This document shows positions 17,411 to 23,162 of a stretch of DNA of 37,841 nucleotides, piece by piece (position 1 is the first letter of the stretch; each line of letters starts with the position of its first letter). Source of the stretch: a virus. A model generated the notes under the pieces. That model was not told the origin of the DNA, searched no databases, and saw only the letters and a program-made list of their open reading frames with translations. The position numbers and the translations under genes are program-made. Where the stretch lies: positions 1 to 37,841 of IMG/VR virus record IMGVR_UViG_3300032334_002355. One strand, given 5' to 3'.

Positions 17411-17665
17411 TTAGTTAGAAATAGCCTGCCCGCCCGGTGTACCCTCACAATCCGGGCACTTCGTCCACCCTTGATCGTCGCCCGTGCGTACGCGACCGGC
17501 ACCATTACAAGTAGTGCAGTCCTTAGTCGGCACCTTTGGTTTTGTAGGCTCAGCCGCCGGAATCAGAGCGGCGTAGGCGGCCTCTGCGGCCACGGTGCCG
17601 ACGTAGTCGGTCGTGGGTGGCGCGGCCGGGGCGGGCGTCAACAACAGAAACAGCCACTCTAACAT
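17411..17665 (-). CDS. Small protein with N-terminal hydrophobic segment and DnaJ-type zinc finger
   Basis: 84 residues from the ATG at 17665, which has AAAGGTG upstream; a longer frame upstream has no ribosome site. Residues 1-12 (MLEWLFLLLTPAP) are a short hydrophobic anchor or signal, followed by a Pro/Ala linker. Near the C-terminus two CxxC knuckles with glycines (CTTCNGAG and CPDCEGTPGG) look like half of the DnaJ cysteine-rich repeat and should bind one zinc. There is no J domain, so this is not DnaJ. Small proteins with this finger occur in phages, usually without known function. Both flanks are spacers of about 90-115 bases. Confidence 0.7.
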   Translation of the reverse strand: MLEWLFLLLTPAPAAPPTTDYVGTVAAEAAYAALIPAAEPTKPKVPTKDCTTCNGAGRVRTGDDQGWTKCPDCEGTPGGQAISN

Positions 17666-17754
17666 GTACGCACCTTTAAATTTTTTGATGGTTTGTGCGA
17701 AGTGACACAAGATTGTTATGTCGTTCCGCGCGACACAGAAAAACCGATATGTCG

Positions 17755-18780
17755 CTAAATGTTGCCTAATGCGCCATATGACTTCAGTTTCTTGGGCGGC
17801 CAGCCGTTGACGCCCGAGAACGCAATCATCGACCGATTTTTGATATCTGACCAGCGCGCCCAAAACGACCCAACTGGGATATCAATGTTCGTGCCCAGAA
17901 TGCGCCGCGGCCCGTCATTCCACTGACCCCATGAATTTTGAATTAACACCAGTGGCTCGTTGTAAACGGCTTTAATAGCGTCCCGATCATCTACGCCCAG
18001 ATAGGCCATCGCGTGGGCCCAAGACCCCTTCCGCGAACTTACACCATGTTCATTTCGTTGACTTGAAAATCCTTCTGAGCCGCACGAACTTATACAGTAA
18101 CCATTGGCTAAAAAGTCGCGCAGTTGATCGTAGTCTTCGACATCGGTGACGGTGCGAATTAAATGATTCTTGCCGATCGCCAGCCATGACTCGGGTGGTG
18201 TGCGCGAGCCATACAGCCCGGCGTTGCGCGACGAGTATTGCGTCATGTCGACGCCAATTTCGTCGTACTTCTTGCGCAACCACAAGCCCGACTCTTTCAT
18301 CGCCACGCGGGCCGCGGCGGAACATGTCCAGCCGTCGCCGCCGTGGCGGCGCCAATTGTAAAACGCTTCCGTGCTGAGCACGCCGTTTAAACGCGCGGTG
18401 TCGCTGACCGCCGGCGCGCCTTCCAGCCGCCCACTTACTTCGTCCGGCTTGCCGCTGGTGACTTCGCAGCACAGTGAGCCGAGACACGCGTTTCGGGTCG
18501 ACCAACTAACGCAGTCGCCACGGCCCTGCGCGCCGCCCGGCAAACATTCGGGGTACAGCGTAGTGATCTCTACGACGGGCAGACTCAGTTTGCCTTTGCC
18601 TGTATTTTCAAGTCCGTAGGCTTGGCAAGCCATGGCCCCGTCGGGAAATCCGCCGGCCGCGCGAACATCTGCCCACAACTGCGCGTCAGCCTCGGGGTCG
18701 CTGTAGACGCCGACAAAACCTTTTTCGTACGCCTCGACGACGTCGTACACATTCTCAAAAAACAGTTCTGGTTCAGCCAT
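17755..18780 (-). CDS. Papain-like (C1A-type) cysteine peptidase
   Basis: 341 residues from the ATG at 18780, chosen because AGGTG sits five bases upstream; an earlier start at 18813 would run through the terminator hairpin. Catalytic features: oxyanion Gln85, nucleophile Cys90 in QGRGDCVSWS, His256 in GSWAHAMAYLG, and Asn282-Ser-Trp-Gly in IQNSWGQW. This order and spacing fit clan CA family C1 peptidases. Extra paired cysteines (CLGSLCC, CISSC) may form disulfides. There is no signal peptide. It follows a strong terminator, so it may begin a new transcription unit or depend on read-through. Possible roles are virion-protein maturation or attack on host proteins; the sequence does not tell which. 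Confidence 0.85.
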   Translation of the reverse strand: MAEPELFFENVYDVVEAYEKGFVGVYSDPEADAQLWADVRAAGGFPDGAMACQAYGLENTGKGKLSLPVVEITTLYPECLPGGAQGRGDCVSWSTRNACLGSLCCEVTSGKPDEVSGRLEGAPAVSDTARLNGVLSTEAFYNWRRHGGDGWTCSAAARVAMKESGLWLRKKYDEIGVDMTQYSSRNAGLYGSRTPPESWLAIGKNHLIRTVTDVEDYDQLRDFLANGYCISSCGSEGFSSQRNEHGVSSRKGSWAHAMAYLGVDDRDAIKAVYNEPLVLIQNSWGQWNDGPRRILGTNIDIPVGSFWARWSDIKNRSMIAFSGVNGWPPKKLKSYGALGNI

Positions 18781-18791
18781 GCGCGCACCTG

Positions 18792-18830
18792 TAAAAGTTA
18801 CGCCCCGCCGCAATAGCGGCGAGACGTAAC
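18792..18830 (-). terminator. Intrinsic terminator between the FnIII-like gene and the peptidase gene
   Basis: On the minus strand, GTTACGTCTCGCCGC, loop TATT, then GCGGCGGGGCGTAAC forms a 15-pair stem with two G-T wobbles. TTTT follows at once. The hairpin begins about 15 bases after the stop at 18845. The peptidase ribosome site lies a few bases beyond the T-run. This is the strongest terminator in the window. Confidence 0.85.
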
Positions 18831-18844
18831 CGTCGTGTTAACTG

Positions 18845-19195
18845 TTATTCTTCGGTGACATCGTCAGCCACTTCCGGAGCAGGCGTATCTTCCACGCGCC
18901 GCTCGGCGACCAACGAGACATTCAACCCGCCCGGAACGGACGGCGGCAACGTGTCGACCGCAGTGAAATACATTTCCGCAGGGTCCGAACGGTTGCCGGC
19001 GTCGTCGACATCGACGAGCCGTAACACCACGTCAGCATCTTGCGGCACATCGACTTCACCCAAGTCCAGCGTGTAGCCCGGAAAAGAAACAACCGCTTGT
19101 TCTACGCCGTTAATAATTACGCTAAGTTCGCGAACTACCACGTCGCTTTCAACAGCCGGAGCAGCAGACACAGCGTAAGTTAAAACATCAGCCAT
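18845..19195 (-). CDS. Ig/FnIII-like domain protein (116 aa, soluble form)
   Basis: ATG at 19195 with an excellent AAAGGAG site seven bases ahead. The sequence reads as one or two beta-sandwich domains: VVRELSVIINGVEQAVV, then DVVLRLVDVDDAGNRSDP, then DTLPPSVPGGLNVSLVAE, which has the typical Pro-rich lead into a fibronectin-III strand. The tail is acidic (EDTPAPEVADDVTEE). Such small domains occur on phage capsids and tails as decoration. The same frame stays open upstream and adds a membrane segment (see the 18845-19345 entry). A terminator follows directly. Confidence 0.75.
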   Translation of the reverse strand: MADVLTYAVSAAPAVESDVVVRELSVIINGVEQAVVSFPGYTLDLGEVDVPQDADVVLRLVDVDDAGNRSDPAEMYFTAVDTLPPSVPGGLNVSLVAERRVEDTPAPEVADDVTEE

Positions 19196-19345
19196 AGGCT
19201 TTCTCCTTTGCTCAGAAACAGACAGACGCGGCGTTGTTGGGCGCCGCGTCAACAACCTGCTCATAATAACAAAAAAGACAAACGGGCACCACAACAGAAT
19301 AAACACTGTGAACACAAACGCGTTCGTATCAGTTGCAGACATCAC
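18845..19345 (-). CDS. Alternative membrane-anchored long form of the FnIII-like protein
   Basis: From GTG/ATG at 19345/19342, nine or fewer bases after the previous stop, the frame reads through 50 extra residues into the 116-residue form. The extension has a clear transmembrane helix (FVFTVFILLWCPFVFFVIM) followed by a basic stretch (SRLLTRRPTTPR), giving a predicted N-out, C-in anchor. The upstream ribosome site (TAGGTAAC) is modest, while the internal one is strong. Two products from one frame are therefore possible. Alternatively only the short form is made and the extension is chance, though such a clean helix argues against that. Confidence 0.4.
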   Translation of the reverse strand: MMSATDTNAFVFTVFILLWCPFVFFVIMSRLLTRRPTTPRLSVSEQRRKPMADVLTYAVSAAPAVESDVVVRELSVIINGVEQAVVSFPGYTLDLGEVDVPQDADVVLRLVDVDDAGNRSDPAEMYFTAVDTLPPSVPGGLNVSLVAERRVEDTPAPEVADDVTEE

Positions 19346-19353
19346 CGTGTTAC

Positions 19354-19794
19354 CTACTTCGCTGACGCCGCCACAATTTGGCAGGCTTTTAACAACTGTG
19401 CGCGCGTTTCAGGATTAGCCGGCAACACGTCGTCGGTTCCGGTTTGCTGGAGAAACACTTGCTCAATCGCCACGTCGAGACCCGGATACTTGCCGGGCGT
19501 ATCAATCGCCAACTGCAGCGTGTTCGCTTGGTAGTCGGCCCACTGCTCGGTTGTCTTTATGCGTTGGCCACTGTCGCGCTGCAGCACCGTCGCCATCGCC
19601 GAATACACATCGCGCACCCGTGCTTTGTCTGCCGCCGGAGCCGAGCGCAACGCCGCCACAATAGCGTCCGAAACCGGCACGTCTACCGGCGCCGGAACTG
19701 GCGCGGGGTTAGGGCGTGTCGGCAACGTGATCCCGTTCGGGTAGAAGATCGACAGGGCCAGCACAAAACCGGCCACCCAAACTAACTTTTTCAT
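19354..19794 (-). CDS. Exported protein with signal peptide (146 aa)
   Basis: MKK followed by a hydrophobic core (LVWVAGFVLALSIFYP) is a standard signal peptide or N-terminal anchor. A Pro-rich linker (RPNPAPVPAPVDVPV) leads to a helical domain of about 100 residues with no cysteine before the last helix (KACQIVAASAK). GGGAG precedes the ATG at 19794. The C-terminal domain is not a family I know. It sits among other small membrane or exported proteins next to the metallopeptidase, so an envelope or lysis role (spanin-like or accessory) is possible but unproven. Confidence 0.75.
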   Translation of the reverse strand: MKKLVWVAGFVLALSIFYPNGITLPTRPNPAPVPAPVDVPVSDAIVAALRSAPAADKARVRDVYSAMATVLQRDSGQRIKTTEQWADYQANTLQLAIDTPGKYPGLDVAIEQVFLQQTGTDDVLPANPETRAQLLKACQIVAASAK

Positions 19795-19818
19795 TGGAAT
19801 TACTCCCGATCGTGGTTA

Positions 19819-20094
19819 TCAGACGTTTTTCGCGGGCGGAATGTGCTCAACAATTACGCGTAACAGCGCTGTGCAGGCTTCAACACCCTGCTCGCACCCT
19901 TCGGCCGCTAATTTGTCGCGCAACTCGGTCACAGACACCAAGTCGTCTACAATCGTGACCGCAATCGACTTCTCGACAACCGGCCCGCCGACGTTCGGGG
20001 CCGCCTTGCGCACCAGCGCCAACAACTCTTTACCGTACGCCGCCACCACCAACGCGGTAAACACTACCGACGCTAAAATTTGAAATGTAGTCAT
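19819..20094 (-). CDS. Small single-pass membrane protein (91 aa)
   Basis: Residues 5-22 (QILASVVFTALVVAAYG) form a transmembrane helix near the N-terminus. Beyond it are a basic patch and a helical soluble domain with two cysteines (EGCEQGVEACTALL). The ribosome site AAGGAG at 20108-20103 is excellent. It lies 30 bases after the metallopeptidase and 24 before the exported protein. No family recognised. Position and topology fit an i-spanin or accessory lysis protein, but nothing in the sequence proves it. Confidence 0.7.
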   Translation of the reverse strand: MTTFQILASVVFTALVVAAYGKELLALVRKAAPNVGGPVVEKSIAVTIVDDLVSVTELRDKLAAEGCEQGVEACTALLRVIVEHIPPAKNV

Positions 20095-20124
20095 AGTATG
20101 CTCCTTCAGCCTGCTCAGAATATA

Positions 20125-20949
20125 TCACGTTTTTGGTACAAGGACATAGGGGCGCCCGTTAATTAGCAGTGTGCCGCCAATTTTAACGGCGGCGTCCTTA
20201 GTCACCGGATACTTTTTCGATCTCCGGCCGTACAATTTTACAATTTCCGTCACGTCGCCCTTTTGCGGCGCGCTCACGTTTGGGTCGTAGTATGGCGCCA
20301 TCAGATTGCCAGCATTTAAGTGCCCCAACCCAAGTGCGTGCCCAATCTCGTGACACATCACCGCGATCGCCATGTTGAACGTCCACGGCTCGGCTTCGTC
20401 GTACATCTGGTCTAGTTGAATATTTTCGGCCACGCCGCACGGCAACTCGCTCCACGCCAACGTACCGCCGCGGCTGTCGAGGTGGTGCTTTTTACCCGTT
20501 CCGGAGCGCGCGTAAATGTTGGCTTTAGCGACTTCTTCTACCCGTGTCGGTTCAATGTCGCAAACCGCGGCCCATTGAGAAAACGCGATATCGTACGCTT
20601 CGATTACCTGCGTCGGCGACACACCCGGCAGTCGAAGATCGTGGTAGTAGGTAATTTTTTTCATCGGCCACTTGCATGGCTTGCCGTTCGGGTCCGTTAA
20701 CCCAAAGTCCGGCAAACCGCACCGGCGGCGACTGAGCCGATGCGCGGTCTCATCGTTTACGTGCCCGTTCACCGCAATGCCGTTAAACTTCTGATACGCG
20801 CGAACGGCTTTTTCGAGTTCTTTGCCGCGAATTGCCTTTACGGCAGTCCACGTCTTATCGCCAAAGTAGCCAAGATTAAATAAATACTGCAGCGTCTGTT
20901 GCGTTGTCAGGACGTTCGGGTCCGAAATATCTTTTGACTTCCGTGTCAT
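20125..20949 (-). CDS. Matrix-metalloproteinase-like (M10, matrixin) zinc peptidase with cysteine-switch propeptide
   Basis: 274 residues. Residues 12-75 form a peptidoglycan-binding-type helical domain like the MMP prodomain (LQYLFNLGYFG, KAVRAYQKFNGI). It ends at RRCGLPDFG (76-83), the equivalent of the PRCGVPD cysteine switch, whose Cys77 would ligate the catalytic zinc and keep the enzyme latent. The catalytic domain has HEIGHALGLGH (His200, His204, His210 ligands, Glu201 base) and a Met-turn at 217 (AGNLM). About 35 residues follow the domain; no hemopexin domain and no signal peptide are seen. TAGGAG precedes the ATG. It may cleave envelope proteins at lysis or entry; that role is inferred from the membrane-protein neighbours. 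Confidence 0.9.
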   Translation of the reverse strand: MTRKSKDISDPNVLTTQQTLQYLFNLGYFGDKTWTAVKAIRGKELEKAVRAYQKFNGIAVNGHVNDETAHRLSRRRCGLPDFGLTDPNGKPCKWPMKKITYYHDLRLPGVSPTQVIEAYDIAFSQWAAVCDIEPTRVEEVAKANIYARSGTGKKHHLDSRGGTLAWSELPCGVAENIQLDQMYDEAEPWTFNMAIAVMCHEIGHALGLGHLNAGNLMAPYYDPNVSAPQKGDVTEIVKLYGRRSKKYPVTKDAAVKIGGTLLINGRPYVLVPKT

Positions 20950-20958
20950 GGGTGTCTC

Positions 20959-21354
20959 CTACTCGTGGGCGAGTGCGACTAACGCCTGCAATGCCGCCGG
21001 GTCGGCCTGTTCGGCGACGCTGTACACGGCCGAAAGAAACGGGTTGTCCAACCGCTGCGTAGAGTCAGCGCAACAATCGCGCCAAAGTCGCGTCAGCCGC
21101 CGCCGCAGGCGCAGCAAATGGCGCGGCGGCAGGGTGCGAATGTCGCGCATGTCTTGCACAATCTGCTCGTCGTCATGCGTCTCCCGGCAATGAACAATAA
21201 CTTGAATTACAATCGAAATAATGGTGAGGATTGTCAACGGGTCGAGCGTGACGTTGTGCTCGACCTGAAAGCAGAGTTCGTCGGTCAACGCCTGCTTTAA
21301 CTCGCTCAGCGCCGGCGACGACTCACACGCGCCCACAATCTGTTCTGGCCGCAT
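20959..21354 (-). CDS. Small membrane protein (131 aa)
   Basis: An N-terminal helical domain of about 37 residues is followed by one transmembrane segment (LTILTIISIVIQVIVH, near residues 40-56). After it come an Arg-rich segment (LPPRHLLRLRRRLTRLWRDCC) and a helical C-terminus. Its start is one base from the stop of the preceding gene, with a weak site, so translation is likely coupled. No family recognised. It is part of a run of small membrane proteins around the matrixin gene. Confidence 0.65.
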   Translation of the reverse strand: MRPEQIVGACESSPALSELKQALTDELCFQVEHNVTLDPLTILTIISIVIQVIVHCRETHDDEQIVQDMRDIRTLPPRHLLRLRRRLTRLWRDCCADSTQRLDNPFLSAVYSVAEQADPAALQALVALAHE

Positions 21355-21355
21355 G

Positions 21356-21718
21356 TTACTTCTGCAGGCGCAGCCGCTCGATGGCCAACGCTTCTCGATA
21401 ATGCATCTGCGCCGCGATGAGTTGCGCCTGCACAGCCTGTCGGCCGGCTAGATACTTCCACACTAACGCCGTGTTTACAACCAGCACCTGCGCAGCAGCC
21501 AGCACCGCACTCAGGGCTTTAATCAAACTTTCGGCGTTGGTGGCCTCAACCCACCCCAACAACACGCCGACCGTGACCAGATTCGTGGCGGCGGCGATAG
21601 CCATGGTCCAAAATTCAGGCGTCAGCCAACGCACAGTTACTTCCGGTGCGGCGTCAGGGACCGGTTCGCCCATCACGCGCAAATCTTCTTTGATCTGTGT
21701 TTTTTTCGACGTCGCCAT
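21356..21718 (-). CDS. Two-helix membrane protein (120 aa), holin-like topology
   Basis: Start ATG at 21718, preceded by AAAGGAG; the longer upstream frame lacks a site. After about 32 soluble residues come two transmembrane helices (FWTMAIAAATNLVTVGVLLG and ALSAVLAAAQVLVVNTALVW), then a charged helical tail (MHYREALAIERLRLQK). Size and topology resemble class II holins, but a better holin candidate lies at 25892-26263. The pair could be holin and antiholin or the second could have another membrane role; this is inference from topology. Confidence 0.65.
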   Translation of the reverse strand: MATSKKTQIKEDLRVMGEPVPDAAPEVTVRWLTPEFWTMAIAAATNLVTVGVLLGWVEATNAESLIKALSAVLAAAQVLVVNTALVWKYLAGRQAVQAQLIAAQMHYREALAIERLRLQK

Positions 21719-21735
21719 TGCGTGCTCCTTTGTAA

Positions 21736-22908
21736 TTAACGTTGCATGCCGAATATAGACGGAACGACAGCATGCATCATACCACCCCACAAGCCCATAT
21801 CTTGTAATTTTTCTTGTCCCGCCGGTGTTAAACCCGCCAACGCAGACAGCGCTCGGCCGGCGATGTTCGCCGTAGCCAAACCGACGCCGGCGGACGCAAT
21901 GCCGCGAATCACGTCAACAGGGCGAATGATCGGCGACTGCTGTGCGGCGCTCAACCCGCCCATTAACCCGGTGGCGGCCGCGGCGTACGCCGGCGGTGTA
22001 AACATCTGATTGCCGGTGTACATGCCGCGCTGCACGTCGTTCCACGCAGCGGCATTAAACTGCGGCACTGAGACCGTCGGCGCAAACAACCCGGAGTTGC
22101 TCCGCGAGTTCATATCGCGCACGGCGTTGATGTCGTAATTCATTTTAAAAAACCCATCGGCATTTTCGTGCCGCGAGTCGTACGGCGCGGCCATCGTGCC
22201 AGTCCCGGGCCGGGCGCCAAACGTCGCGCCTTGCGGCGCCGGGTTGTAGTTCCGTGTCTTGCCAAACCGCTCGCGCGTTTGGGGCGCTGTCGGCCGGGAT
22301 AAGTGATATTCCGGCACGGGGTACGGATTCGGCGGCTTGGGGAACTCCTGCTCGTTGCGGCCTAACCACCCCCGCCAGAATCCCGTCCCTAATTGCCGGC
22401 CGCGCGAGTACGCGTTATTCGCGCCGATAGCGACACCCGCGCCAACGCCCAACAATCCCAAATTGCGCCGCAACTTGCCCCGCTCAATGTATCGCTCGGG
22501 AAACAAATTCTCAGCCAGCGTGCCGGCGCCGTACCCTAAGCCGCCCAGCAGCAGACTTGACACAATTCCGTTGGTCAGCGGCGTGGCGCCGCCCATCATG
22601 CGCTGCGCAAAGTCAACGCCGGAGGCGACGTAGGGCAATCCCGCCATCTTGAGAAAAATAACATTGGGGTCGTCGCGCTGCTCGGTGAGCGGGCGGACAA
22701 TGACGTTGTCAGCGGCCAGTTTGGTCCGGTACGGCTTGGAGCGGTAAATCGTTAACTGATCGGTCTCGGGCTGCCATGTCGCCACGCAGCCCACCATGTC
22801 GCCCACTTGCTCGGCAAACTTGAGATACGCGGCTTGCACCGCTAGCGCCTGCGGCAATAACGCCACGACGCGGTCCGGAACTTGTTGCCACTCGCTAAGT
22901 TGGGTCAC
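21736..22908 (-). CDS. Glycine-rich virion-like protein (390 aa)
   Basis: The GTG start at 22908 overlaps the previous stop (GTGA). Residues 1-90 form a soluble domain (QVGDMVGCVATWQPETDQL). Then come Gly-rich hydrophobic segments (SSLLLGGLGYGAGTLAENLF, GLLGVGAGVAIGANNAY), a Pro/Tyr-rich disordered linker with many Asn and Arg, and a C-terminal Ala/Gly helical part (GLMGGLSAAQQSPI, GIASAGVGLATANIAG). The architecture resembles the other glycine-zipper proteins of the window and fits an internal or ejected virion protein. No enzyme motif is visible. Confidence 0.65.
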   Translation of the reverse strand: MTQLSEWQQVPDRVVALLPQALAVQAAYLKFAEQVGDMVGCVATWQPETDQLTIYRSKPYRTKLAADNVIVRPLTEQRDDPNVIFLKMAGLPYVASGVDFAQRMMGGATPLTNGIVSSLLLGGLGYGAGTLAENLFPERYIERGKLRRNLGLLGVGAGVAIGANNAYSRGRQLGTGFWRGWLGRNEQEFPKPPNPYPVPEYHLSRPTAPQTRERFGKTRNYNPAPQGATFGARPGTGTMAAPYDSRHENADGFFKMNYDINAVRDMNSRSNSGLFAPTVSVPQFNAAAWNDVQRGMYTGNQMFTPPAYAAAATGLMGGLSAAQQSPIIRPVDVIRGIASAGVGLATANIAGRALSALAGLTPAGQEKLQDMGLWGGMMHAVVPSIFGMQR

Positions 22909-23162
22909 GAGACAGTCCGCCAGAGGTTAACAAGAAATCGACACACTACTACCACCCACGCCAACACGCCGCTGATAGCAAAAAAAAGCAGCACCGGAAT
23001 TGATAACAATGCCGGCCACAATTCCCGCATGTTTATTTTACTCAAAACCGCCCAGATACGCAGATAGGGTACGCGATCTGGTGCCGTATCTGGTCGCGGC
23101 GGCTGTGGCGGCACAGGCTTTTTTTTCAACAGGTCGGAAAGGCGGTCCCATAAATTTTTCAT
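22905..23162 (-). CDS. Small membrane protein (85 aa)
   Basis: The ATG at 23162 overlaps the stop of the Nudix gene (ATGA), so I prefer it to an earlier in-frame start. The N-terminal 45 residues are charged and Pro-rich (LLKKKPVPPQPPRPDTAP). Two closely spaced hydrophobic runs (LWPALLSIPVLLFFAISGV and LAWVVVVCRFLVNLW) make one long or two short membrane helices at the C-terminus. No family recognised. It is one of several small membrane proteins in this block. Confidence 0.65.
   Translation of the reverse strand: MKNLWDRLSDLLKKKPVPPQPPRPDTAPDRVPYLRIWAVLSKINMRELWPALLSIPVLLFFAISGVLAWVVVVCRFLVNLWRTVS

Noticed and set aside
17290-17505. Minus-strand ORF of 71 residues, and a 17-residue ORF inside it, in the spacer after the zinc-finger gene
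   Set aside because: The longer one overlaps the real zinc-finger gene in another frame, and the short one has no adequate ribosome site.
17411-17665. DnaJ homologue
   Set aside because: Only a partial cysteine-rich motif is present; there is no J domain or HPD motif.
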